Shown here piece after piece: positions 8,946 through 16,627 of a DNA stretch of 64,000 nucleotides. Source of the DNA: Myxococcota bacterium (lineage in GTDB: Bacteria; Myxococcota_A; UBA9160; SMWR01); assembly GCA_022447545.1 (NCBI GenBank), contig JAKVBI010000010.1, positions 444,006 to 508,005 of the forward strand. Reading direction: 5' to 3'. How positions within the stretch are numbered: position 1 is the first letter of the stretch; the number at the start of each line of letters is the position of its first letter. Both the position numbers and the translations under genes were made by a program. The notes beneath the pieces were generated by a model. It searched no databases, had not been told where the DNA came from, and worked only from the letters and a program-made list of their open reading frames with translations.

Positions 8946-9716
8946 TCAAAGCCCGACGGCGTTCGTGATCGAACTGCCGGCTACGCTCGTGGCGACGCCC
9001 AGAAGAGGCTGCAAGGGATAGAGGAGCGCGTTGAGGGCATGGCCGAACCGTGCCCAGATCGTGGGGGGCGCATAAACGATATCCCCACCGCGAAGGAGGA
9101 TGTTGGTGCGGAGATCGCCGCCTTCGATCGCAAGCATGTCGACGTTGTAGACATGGGTCTCATCTCCCATCGTCCGAATCAAGCGTACGGAATCTGCATT
9201 TGCGAACCGGTTGTAGCCACCCGATTGGGCGATCGCCTCAGCGACACGCATGGTTCGCAGGAGTGCAAAACTTCCATTTCCGTTGAGTTCGCCGAGCATG
9301 GTCACGGCGCGACTCGAGGCTCGAATCACGGACACAGTCACGCTCGCCTCGCGCTTGAACTTTTTGATACGACCCTCGATTTCGGCGGCAATTTCTTCTG
9401 CAGTTCGCCCAGAAGCGTTCACGTCGCCAACGAGGTCCATGGTAATTTTTCCATCTGGACGCACCATGGTGTTGCGTTCGATCCGGGGGTCTGGGAGAAC
9501 GCTGATGAACAATTCATCGGGAGCTTCCACGCGATAAACCGGCGGAGAATCGGCGTTGGGGTTCGGAGCCGGCAGAGTAGAGGACGCGCAACCAACCAAT
9601 CCCAGCAGACCGCAGGCAACCCACAACTGGATCAACGCGAATCGCCTTCGATTCGGGGCCATCTTCATCGGATTGAGGGGATGAAAAAGGAAGGTGTCGT
9701 CGCAAATCGGGGTCAT
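8946..9716 (-). CDS. Outer-membrane polysaccharide export lipoprotein (Wza-like, XrtA type)
   Basis: A 256-residue lipoprotein. The signal peptide core LWVACGLLGLVGC ends in a lipobox Cys followed by ASS. The mature part has the Poly_export domain (YRVEAPDELFISVLPDPRI... VRPDGKITMDLVGDV) and a SLBB-like segment (VTMLGELNGNGSFALLRTM ... GGYNRFANADSVRLIR). The short single-SLBB architecture fits the exosortase-associated exporters. GAGGAG lies seven bases before the ATG at 9716, which decides that start, though it gives an unusually long n-region; ATG 9668 is an alternative. It forms the outer-membrane exit channel that works with the kinase/co-polymerase at 4061-6226. Confidence 0.92.
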   Translation of the reverse strand: MTPICDDTFLFHPLNPMKMAPNRRRFALIQLWVACGLLGLVGCASSTLPAPNPNADSPPVYRVEAPDELFISVLPDPRIERNTMVRPDGKITMDLVGDVNASGRTAEEIAAEIEGRIKKFKREASVTVSVIRASSRAVTMLGELNGNGSFALLRTMRVAEAIAQSGGYNRFANADSVRLIRTMGDETHVYNVDMLAIEGGDLRTNILLRGGDIVYAPPTIWARFGHALNALLYPLQPLLGVATSVAGSSITNAVGL

Positions 9717-9755
9717 GCCGTGGCTCCTCTATTCGTGCTGATGTTTTCGGCGCAT

Positions 9756-9782
9756 CCCCGATTCGTCTTGACGAATTCGGGG
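9756..9782. promoter_or_regulatory. Near-perfect inverted repeat in the divergent exporter/FemAB promoter region
   Basis: Left arm CCCCGATTCGTC (9756-9767) and right arm GACGAATTCGGGG (9770-9782) are reverse complements except for one extra base in the right arm, with only TT between them. It sits in the 106-bp gap between two divergently transcribed polysaccharide genes, 40 bp from each start. It could be an operator for a dimeric regulator or an RNA hairpin in one of the leaders; there is no U-tract that would make it a terminator. Confidence 0.6.
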
Positions 9783-9822
9783 CCTCAATTTTCAAGAGCC
9801 CACGCCGATGTATAGGAGGACG

Positions 9823-10863
9823 ATGCACATACACGTAATCGCAAGTCCTGGAACCGAGTGGGACGAGTTCGTGGAGCGAACACCCGGGGGCTCCTTGGGG
9901 CACGCAGCCGCCTGGTCCCACGTCATCGAGCGAGCATACGGGCTCGAGTCGTTCTATTTGGCCGCCCGAGGAGCCGACGACAGCCTGGTGGGGGTACTTC
10001 CCCTCGTTCGTCATCGAGGACTCGGCGGACGCTCGCAACTCGTCTCCATGCCCTATCTCGACACGGGGGGGCCCGTCACCCGGAGTCCCGAAGTCGCCAA
10101 AGCTCTGGTCGACGCAGCGCTGGAGGCTGCAACGGTCTCGGCCAAAGGGGGGCTCGAATTACGAAACCGAGACGCCATGTCGGGCTTGAACTCTCCGTCC
10201 TCAACCCAGCGTGTCGACCTGGTGCTCTCGTTGGAAAACGACGAGCAGACCCAATGGAAGACACTGCGCGCAAAAGTGCGGAATCAGACACGCAAGTCCG
10301 AAAAGCAAGGCGTCGTCCCCGTACAGGGCAACGATGCGGCACTCATCGATCAGTTCTACGAACCCTTCCTGGTCAACATGCGCGACCTCGGCTCACCTGT
10401 TCACGGTCGCAACTTCTTCCTCGAGGCCTCTCGGGCGTTCGGATCGCGCATGCGCGTGATCGTCGCCCGGCTTGGAGCCCGTAGCGTAGGCGGCCTGATC
10501 GCCATCGATTATGCGGGTGCCGTGACGGTCCCGTGGGCTTCCACACTACGGTCCGAGCGATCCCGTTGCCCGAACAACGCGATCTACTGGGAAGCCATCC
10601 GTTGGGCGATCGAACGTGGCGTTCGCGAGTTCGATTTCGGACGTTCACCCATCGATGGCGGCACCTACCGCTTCAAGAAGGGTTGGGGGGCAGAGGAAAG
10701 GCCTCTTCACTGGTGCAGCTTCGACCCTTCGGGTACACCCCGCCATGAAACGGCTGCTTCAACGGGCGGTGCCATGCAGCGATTGTCAAACCTGTGGACG
10801 CACCTGCCCGTGGGTCTCAGCGCGCGACTGGGGCCCCCCATCCGAAAACGCCTGGCCAATTGA
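9823..10863 (+). CDS. FemAB family XrtA/PEP-CTERM-associated protein
   Basis: A 346-residue GNAT-fold FemAB-like protein. Features typical of the exosortase-associated FemAB group are present: GGSLGHAAAWSHVIERAYG near the N terminus, WKTLRAKVRNQTRKSEKQG in the middle, PNNAIYWEAIRWAIERGVREFDFGRS and the GTYRFKKGWGA motif toward the C terminus. AGGAGG at 9814-9819, three bases before ATG 9823, decides the start over the ATG at 9808. Its substrate in exopolysaccharide loci is not known; an aminoacyl or acyl transfer to the polymer or to a lipid intermediate is the usual guess. It is transcribed away from the export gene. Confidence 0.93.
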   Translation: MHIHVIASPGTEWDEFVERTPGGSLGHAAAWSHVIERAYGLESFYLAARGADDSLVGVLPLVRHRGLGGRSQLVSMPYLDTGGPVTRSPEVAKALVDAALEAATVSAKGGLELRNRDAMSGLNSPSSTQRVDLVLSLENDEQTQWKTLRAKVRNQTRKSEKQGVVPVQGNDAALIDQFYEPFLVNMRDLGSPVHGRNFFLEASRAFGSRMRVIVARLGARSVGGLIAIDYAGAVTVPWASTLRSERSRCPNNAIYWEAIRWAIERGVREFDFGRSPIDGGTYRFKKGWGAEERPLHWCSFDPSGTPRHETAASTGGAMQRLSNLWTHLPVGLSARLGPPIRKRLAN

Positions 10864-10906
10864 CACGAGGCGGTATCGCGGACGGGCGACGCAAGCGTGG
10901 GCGATC

Positions 10907-11710
10907 TCAAAGGCGCCGATGCGCCAACGCCGGCAGACTTCGACGCACGTCCAAGAGCTGTCCTTCATCACACTCGGCCACGATCACGCCGGGCTGATCT
11001 CCGGCCTGCGCGATGATGATTCCCCAGGGATCGATGATCAGTGAGCGCCCGTAACTCGCACGATCGGGACTATGCCGTCCACACTGAGCCGGCGCGATGA
11101 CGAACGCCTGATTCTCAATGGCGCGGGCGCGCAAAAGGACCTCCCAGTGATCCTTGCCGGTCTGAGGCGTGAACGCGCTTGGAACCGTCAACCAACTCGC
11201 ACCCGCTGCAGCCATCTCGCGGTACAACTCCGGAAACCGCAGGTCGTAGCAGACCGACAATCCGACCCCTCCGAAGGGGGTTGGGGCCACGACCACGTCT
11301 TTGCCCGGCGCATAGACGCGAGACTCTGAGAAGACTCCACCACCGCTGCTCGAGAGGTCGACGTCGAAGAGGTGGATCTTGCGATAGACCGCGGCAAGAT
11401 CACCGTTCGGCTGCACCAGAACACTCGTGTTATGGAGACGTGAGTCACCGTCGATGGCTTCGGCAAAGCTGCCCGCTAGCAGCCAGACCTCGTTCTGGCG
11501 CGCCATGGCGCGGGCAGTCTCTACCACCTCTCCGTCGAGCCCCTCAGCGCAGGGGACCGGAGAACCCTCCCGACGAAGAAACGCGAAGTTCTCGGGCAGC
11601 AGAACGAATCCGGCACCTCGATCGGCTGCCTCATCCACCAGAGAACGCGCGGTCTCCAAATTGGCGCCGACGTCGTCCGTTGACGTCATCTGCACCACGC
11701 CGATTCGCAT
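10907..11710 (-). CDS. Carbon-nitrogen hydrolase, Nit1/Nit2-like (nitrilase superfamily)
   Basis: A 267-residue cytoplasmic amidase. The Glu-Lys-Cys triad is visible: Glu in LLPENFAF, Lys in YRKIHLFD and Cys in SVCYDLRFPELYRE. The overall pattern, especially RKIHLFDVD and CYDLRFPE, matches Nit proteins such as deaminated glutathione amidase rather than true nitrilases. The ATG at 11710 is preferred over an in-frame GTG nine bases earlier because GGGAG lies eight bases upstream. It converges with the FemAB gene across a 43-bp gap and follows the activator-like gene on the same strand. A metabolite-repair role is inference from family. Confidence 0.9.
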   Translation of the reverse strand: MRIGVVQMTSTDDVGANLETARSLVDEAADRGAGFVLLPENFAFLRREGSPVPCAEGLDGEVVETARAMARQNEVWLLAGSFAEAIDGDSRLHNTSVLVQPNGDLAAVYRKIHLFDVDLSSSGGGVFSESRVYAPGKDVVVAPTPFGGVGLSVCYDLRFPELYREMAAAGASWLTVPSAFTPQTGKDHWEVLLRARAIENQAFVIAPAQCGRHSPDRASYGRSLIIDPWGIIIAQAGDQPGVIVAECDEGQLLDVRRSLPALAHRRL

Positions 11711-11762
11711 GGCTGGCACTCCCGTCCCGTAACTCCGCCGATGGCCCGGAACCCGGGGCGGT

Positions 11763-12755
11763 TCAGCGGAAGTCCGAGGGGTTAACTCCCGTGCGTCGGA
11801 TCACGTCGTAAAAGTCTTTACGGTCCTTCTTCGCCAAGCGTGCCGCTCGACTGATATTCCCACCACAGCGCCGCAACAACCCCACGACATAACGCGTCTC
11901 AAAGGCTCGTTTCGCCTCCTTGAAAGAGGGAATTTCATCGCCATCGGTCGCGAGAAGCAGGGCCTCAGCCGATATTGCTCCACTGCCCGCCAGCTTCACA
12001 CTCTGGCGCACACGCTCCGCCAACTCTCGAACGTTTCCGGGCCAGGTCTCGGCCAACAGTGCGTTGCGAGCGTCAGACGTGAATCCCACAGGGGTTACGC
12101 TCTCGTCATCCGCGGCGAGGCGCAGAAAGTGTGCGGCCAGAGGCAAGACATCTTCGCGACGATCGTCCAGCGGTAGCAACGTAATCGCGTGATGCTCGAC
12201 GCCCGCGAGAGTCTGATCGGCGAGGGGTTGCCTCGAGGTCACTACCACTCTTGCACGCACCGGAATGGCCGCACCATCCCCCTCGCGTTGGAAGCGCCGT
12301 TCCGCCAGAGCTCGCGAGAGGGACGAGACCACCTCGGGCGGGGCCGAGTCGGCGCCATCGATCAAAACCGTCCCTCCGGCAGCCCGGGCCAGGGCCCCCC
12401 CGTACTCAGCCGACTCCGCGGCACCAGCAGTTTCCACGGATCCGAACAGTTCCCGTTTGAGATCCGTCGCCTCGATGGTTCCACAGGACACCACAACGAA
12501 GGGCCCATCGGTCCGAGGACTCCAGGTATGAATGGCTCGAGAGATGTGCTTCTTGCCACTCCCCTCGGGTCCCGAGATGACGACCGGAGCTTCCGTCGCG
12601 GCAGCCGCGAGGGCAAGTTCGACGACATCCTCGCTCGCGCGACTTCCACCCACGATGCGATCGCTGCGTCGCCTACCCGACGGACGGTCGATCGTCGTTT
12701 CGTTTCCGGTATCCATCGTTGTAGTAGTTTCCTCAATTCCCACGGATTCACTCAT
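11763..12755 (-). CDS. Sigma-54-activator-like AAA+/Fis protein lacking GAFTGA
   Basis: A 330-residue protein with the AAA+ core of bacterial enhancer-binding proteins: Walker A GPEGSGKK (62-69), ELFG (102-105), GGTVLIDG (127-134), LPLDDRREDVLPLA and sensor II WPGNVREL (238-245). A Fis-type HTH with GGNISRAARLAKKDRKDFY lies at 298-316. The GAFTGA loop that contacts sigma-54 is absent (residues 106-119 read SVETAGAAESAEYG), and the Walker B DE is DG. It has no receiver or GAF domain. It may bind ATP and DNA but should not remodel sigma-54 holoenzyme; a TyrR-like sigma-70 regulator is one possibility. Its place next to the polysaccharide locus resembles where XrtA loci keep their regulators. 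Confidence 0.82.
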   Translation of the reverse strand: MSESVGIEETTTTMDTGNETTIDRPSGRRRSDRIVGGSRASEDVVELALAAAATEAPVVISGPEGSGKKHISRAIHTWSPRTDGPFVVVSCGTIEATDLKRELFGSVETAGAAESAEYGGALARAAGGTVLIDGADSAPPEVVSSLSRALAERRFQREGDGAAIPVRARVVVTSRQPLADQTLAGVEHHAITLLPLDDRREDVLPLAAHFLRLAADDESVTPVGFTSDARNALLAETWPGNVRELAERVRQSVKLAGSGAISAEALLLATDGDEIPSFKEAKRAFETRYVVGLLRRCGGNISRAARLAKKDRKDFYDVIRRTGVNPSDFR

Positions 12756-13204
12756 CGTCGCCCACCCCCCCGTTTCAGTGATTCTGTGAATCGATCTTTT
12801 AAAACGCTTTGGAATATCCTCTGGATATGCTCCCGAAAGACTCTGCCTTCACTCGAGCGTCGAGCGAATCAACGATCGGAGTGACAATGGCAATGGATTC
12901 GAGGGCTGATTCAGAGTGCCTCCATAGAACACCCGATGCTCAATCGCTCGGAACTCACCCTTTCGATTTTCCAGAAACAATTCCCGTGAAGTACCAGCCA
13001 TCTCACCTCAGCCCTTGCGTATCAGACTGGGGCGTAGAGGCAACGTATTGCGGAAGAACCAGGGTTGTCAATGCTGTTCTGGGGGCCATCGCCTACAAAT
13101 CCCCAACGGGCGTTGACAAGATCCCGCCGATCGTGCGATGAGTTCAGGGCAGGGGGGAGGGTACTGGACCCTAATTTTGGGGCTTTCAGGACTCGGGAGG
13201 GACT
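12756..13204. other. 449-bp divergent intergenic region between activator-like gene and mutL
   Basis: No gene is supported here. The part next to the activator-like gene is markedly AT-richer than the surroundings and holds short inverted repeats (listed separately). A TTGACA on the minus strand (13071-13066) could be a -35 element for that gene, but no good -10 follows. A GGGAGGG six bases before GTG 13205 is the mutL ribosome-binding site. Confidence 0.5.
12780..12828. promoter_or_regulatory. AT-rich cluster of short inverted repeats upstream of the activator-like gene
   Basis: GATTC-TGT-GAATC (12780-12792), the palindrome TTTTAAAA (12797-12804) and ATATCC-TCT-GGATAT (12814-12828) lie within 50 bp, starting 25 bp upstream of the activator-like start at 12755. 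In GC-rich DNA such a cluster is a good candidate for a promoter with operator sites, possibly autoregulatory. This is inference from symmetry and composition only. Confidence 0.4.
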
Positions 13205-15043
13205 GTGTCCAAGAGGCGAATCGCGCGCCTGCCGGAGGCGCTGATCGACCAAATCGCCGCGGGCGAGGTCGTGGAGCGCCCTGCCTCGGTGGTGAAGGAA
13301 CTGGTCGAAAATGCCCTCGACGCGGACGCGAGACGCGTTCGGATCGAGATCCGCGGGGGGGGGCAGGATCTGGTGGCCGTTTCCGACGACGGTTGTGGAA
13401 TGGCGGCCGACGAGGCCCGCCTGGCAGTCCAACGACACGCCACCAGCAAGCTGTCGGCCATGGGCGATCTGCCGAGAATCGCCACCTATGGGTTCCGAGG
13501 AGAGGCGCTCCCAGCCATCGCATCGGTGTCCCGCTTCCGCCTTCGATCCAGGCCCGAGACCTCAGAAGCAGCCATCCAGATCGACATCGATAGTGGGCGG
13601 CCCGTGGCGGAAAGCATGGTTTCGGCCCCCGTTGGGACCCGCGTGGAGGTGGCTGACCTGTTTCACGCCATTCCAGCGCGGCGGAAATTCCTGAAACGAC
13701 CCACCACAGAGTGGGGACACATCTCGGATTGGTTGACCCGAGCGGCCCTGGCACTCCCGGAAGTGGCGTTCGAAATCCGCCGAGATGATCGACCTGCGCA
13801 GGTCTGGCCCGCTGTGGGTGACCTCCTGGATCGAGTGGCGGCGGTGCTGAATGAGGAGGAGGCGGCGGCTTTCGTGGCCATCGAAAGCGGGAACGAGGGC
13901 AGGGGGGCCAACCTCCCGCGGCTCCAGGGCTTCGTTTCCCGCCCAGATCGGCATCGCTCGACTCAGGCCGGAATTCGCCTGTTCGTCAATCGTAGACCGG
14001 TCCGGGATCGACTATTCCAGCATGCCCTGGTGGAGGTCTACCGCGACGTGCTGCCCCGCGGGCGCTTCCCGTCGGCGGTTCTGATGCTCGACATCCCACC
14101 GGATCAAGTCGACGTGAACGTCCACCCGGCCAAGTGGGAGGTCCGCTTCGCGGACCCACAAGCCATTCATCGAGTCGTTCGCGACAGTGTCCGCACGGCT
14201 CTCGGCAAACGCAGCTGGCTGGGCACTCCACCAGAACTGTCCCAAGAGCACTCGGACCGCAGGCAGCCGAGAACGGAGTGGGGCCAATCCGATACCGATC
14301 ATCTTCCCGCCGCGCAGCCACCCAGTGACTGGGTGCTGCACTCGGCCGGGGAGACACTTTCCACCATGGGAACCGCGGCCGACGGCGGAACCCACGGATA
14401 TCTCGGCGATGATCCCCTCCAACACGCCGAAGCGCCGCTTCGATTCGGGGATCTTCACCTGCTCGGTCAGGCACTCGGTACCTATCTACTGGTCGAGTCC
14501 AAGGAGGGGCTGACCCTCATCGACCAGCACGCCGCACACGAGAGGGTCCTCTACGAGCGATTGCGCGCCGAGTGGCTGGATCGGGGAGTGGAGCGGCAGG
14601 GTCTGCTCACGCCCACGACCGTACAACTGGATGCCCTGGCGCTGGCGGCCATCGAAGAATCCTCCGAGGAGATCTGGAAGCTCGGCTTCGACGTTGAACC
14701 CTTCGGCGATGACACCGTCGCGGTGCGAGCGGTTCCCGCACTCCTCTCGGATCACGACCCCGCCCAGCTCGTCCGGGGTTTGGCAGAGGAGATCGCCCAG
14801 AGTCATCCCGGAGCAGATGCTTCCCGGCCCGAGGCCCGTATGCTGGACGCTGCCGATCGCATCTTCGCGACCCTGGCCTGCCACAGCGCACGGCGAAAGG
14901 GGGATATCCTTTCCATCGCTGAGCAGCGGGCGCTGATCAAAGACCTCGACGCGATTCCCTGGGCCCCCACCTGCCCCCACGGCAGACCCGTAGCCATCGC
15001 CCTGGAATCCGCCGAGTTGGAGCGCCGCTTCGCGCGCCGCTGA
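13205..15043 (+). CDS. mutL: DNA mismatch repair protein MutL (with endonuclease motif)
   Basis: A 612-residue MutL. The N-terminal GHKL ATPase shows IAAGEVVERPASVVKELVEN, DDGCGM and the TYGFRGEAL motif. The C-terminal domain has DQHAAHERVLYE (from residue 440), the metal-dependent nicking motif of MutL proteins from bacteria without MutH, plus an ACHSARRKGD box and CPHGRP near the end. GTG start with GGGAGGG upstream. It should act with the MutS encoded at 60508-63243 to incise the new strand. miaA follows 53 bp downstream, an arrangement conserved in many bacteria. Confidence 0.97.
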   Translation: MSKRRIARLPEALIDQIAAGEVVERPASVVKELVENALDADARRVRIEIRGGGQDLVAVSDDGCGMAADEARLAVQRHATSKLSAMGDLPRIATYGFRGEALPAIASVSRFRLRSRPETSEAAIQIDIDSGRPVAESMVSAPVGTRVEVADLFHAIPARRKFLKRPTTEWGHISDWLTRAALALPEVAFEIRRDDRPAQVWPAVGDLLDRVAAVLNEEEAAAFVAIESGNEGRGANLPRLQGFVSRPDRHRSTQAGIRLFVNRRPVRDRLFQHALVEVYRDVLPRGRFPSAVLMLDIPPDQVDVNVHPAKWEVRFADPQAIHRVVRDSVRTALGKRSWLGTPPELSQEHSDRRQPRTEWGQSDTDHLPAAQPPSDWVLHSAGETLSTMGTAADGGTHGYLGDDPLQHAEAPLRFGDLHLLGQALGTYLLVESKEGLTLIDQHAAHERVLYERLRAEWLDRGVERQGLLTPTTVQLDALALAAIEESSEEIWKLGFDVEPFGDDTVAVRAVPALLSDHDPAQLVRGLAEEIAQSHPGADASRPEARMLDAADRIFATLACHSARRKGDILSIAEQRALIKDLDAIPWAPTCPHGRPVAIALESAELERRFARR

Positions 15044-15096
15044 TTCCCAGCCGGGACGCGCGGAGGCCGGCCGAGGCGGGCTAAGCTGCGCTCCGT

Positions 15097-16059
15097 ATGC
15101 CGGCTGAAAACACCCCCACGACAAGCGGAGAGCGACCCCGTGTCGTAATCCTCACGGGCCCCACGGCTTCGGGCAAGACCGGACTGGCTCTGGAGCTCGC
15201 CCAGCAGTTCGGTGGCGAGATCGTCAACGCCGATTCCATGCAGGTCTTCCGGTTCATGGACATCGGCACCGCCAAACCGAGCCTCGAGGAGCGCGCGACG
15301 GTTGCCCATCACATGGTCGACGTCGTCGATCCCGACGTACCCTTCAGTGCCGGACGGTACGCACGCGAGGCCCGTCGAGCCATCGAATCCATTCACGCCC
15401 GCGGGAGCAGCATCTGGCTCACGGGCGGCACCGGTCTGTACATCCGAGCGGTCACCGAGGGACTGATCGGCGGAGTGGACCCTGATCCGGCCCTGCGAGA
15501 AAAACTAGAACTCGAGCACCAGAAGGCCGTCGAGCAGAATGATCCCCACAGATTGCACCGCCAACTGGTCGAGGAAGACGAGGCCGCGGCCGCCAAGATC
15601 CACCCCAACGACACGCGTCGCGTCATTCGTGCGCTGGAGATCCGTCACACTTCCGGACAGCGCACCTCAGAATTGCGAGACAACCACGCCTTCGGCGAAG
15701 CGCTCTACGAAACACTCCACCTCGCCATCGATCCAGGTCGCGAGCGTCTCGCGAAACGAATCGACCAACGCTGCCAGACCATGGTAGAGCAAGGCCTTCT
15801 GCAGGAAGTTCGGAACCTTCGGGACCGCTTTGGTGCCCACGTACGCCCCATGCAGGCCATTGGATATCGCCACATGAACGTCGTCGCCGATGGCCAGTGC
15901 ACCCTGGACCAGGCGTTGGCATCGATGCAACGAGACACGCGGCATTTCGCTCGCCGACAGCGAACCTGGTTGCGCGCCTTGGACAACGTGCACCGGCATA
16001 CGCCCGATGACGTACCGGGAATCCAGGAGTTGGTGGTACGCTTTCTGGAGACGCCGTGA
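15097..16059 (+). CDS. miaA: tRNA dimethylallyltransferase MiaA
   Basis: A 320-residue enzyme that adds a dimethylallyl group to A37 of tRNAs reading UNN codons. The P-loop GPTASGKTGLALELAQ, NADSMQVFRFMDIGTAKPS, VDVVDPDVPFSAGRY, GGTGLYIRAVTEGL and ARRQRTWLR are all diagnostic. It follows mutL as in the classical mutL-miaA pair (the hfq gene that often follows is absent). Length is normal for the family. It converges with the small secreted-protein gene. Confidence 0.97.
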   Translation: MPAENTPTTSGERPRVVILTGPTASGKTGLALELAQQFGGEIVNADSMQVFRFMDIGTAKPSLEERATVAHHMVDVVDPDVPFSAGRYAREARRAIESIHARGSSIWLTGGTGLYIRAVTEGLIGGVDPDPALREKLELEHQKAVEQNDPHRLHRQLVEEDEAAAAKIHPNDTRRVIRALEIRHTSGQRTSELRDNHAFGEALYETLHLAIDPGRERLAKRIDQRCQTMVEQGLLQEVRNLRDRFGAHVRPMQAIGYRHMNVVADGQCTLDQALASMQRDTRHFARRQRTWLRALDNVHRHTPDDVPGIQELVVRFLETP

Positions 16060-16073
16060 CGCCCAGTTTGCTC

Positions 16074-16517
16074 CTACGCGGTGTAGAGCATACCGACACG
16101 GAGATAGATCGCGTCGTTCTCGTATTCCCAGAGAGCTTCGGAATTCTCAACCGGGGCCAACAGGGGATCGATGTCCGACTCCGAGAAGAAGAGCCCCACT
16201 CCCGGGAACAATTCCAACAAACCCGTGATCTCCCGAATGACGCCGATGCCCACCACGATTCCCGTGTTCCAGACCACGGCAGGGAACGCATACGCCACGC
16301 GCACACCCGTCGAGTCATTGATGCTCCGCATGTTGTCGACAACGGTATAGGTTGCAACCACCGGGGAGAGCAAAACGTCGCCTGGCGCGCAGACGATGTT
16401 GGAAATGGCGCGTCTGAGAGTCTCCGGCGTCGCCCAGGACGCAGTGGGGACGCAAAGCGCACATGCGGCGATCAAGCCAAGCAGTACGCGCCTTCGGGCA
16501 GCGGATGAGCATCGCAT
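16074..16517 (-). CDS. Secreted protein, possibly of the exosortase-associated TIGR04073 type
   Basis: A 147-residue protein with a clear signal peptide (RRRVLLGLIAACALCVPTASWA, cleavage likely after SWA). The mature part is short, glycine/valine-rich with an acidic C terminus (SESDIDPLLAPVENSEALWE). The pattern of an RRAISNIVCAPGDVLLSP opening followed by a membrane-like VVWNTGIVVGIGVIREITGL segment recalls small exosortase-associated TIGR04073 proteins, but I cannot confirm membership. It sits alone between miaA and der on the opposite strand. Confidence 0.65.
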   Translation of the reverse strand: MRCSSAARRRVLLGLIAACALCVPTASWATPETLRRAISNIVCAPGDVLLSPVVATYTVVDNMRSINDSTGVRVAYAFPAVVWNTGIVVGIGVIREITGLLELFPGVGLFFSESDIDPLLAPVENSEALWEYENDAIYLRVGMLYTA

Positions 16518-16627
16518 GACCGCGAGCCTAAGCGTGCACGATCGCCGCTGTCAAGCCATCGCACCTCAGGGGCACCGCTGCGCGGCCGCAGCGCCGCAGC
16601 GCTGTGTCGATCATCTCGGAGGCGAGC

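Noticed and set aside
8313-9815. Long open frame on the plus strand opposite the export lipoprotein and sugar transferase genes
   Set aside because: No domain or start signal; composition is that of an antisense shadow of the two recognised genes in GC-rich DNA.
12809-13141. 110-codon open frame in the gap before mutL
   Set aside because: No ribosome-binding site, no similarity and irregular codon use; it spans the presumed regulatory region.
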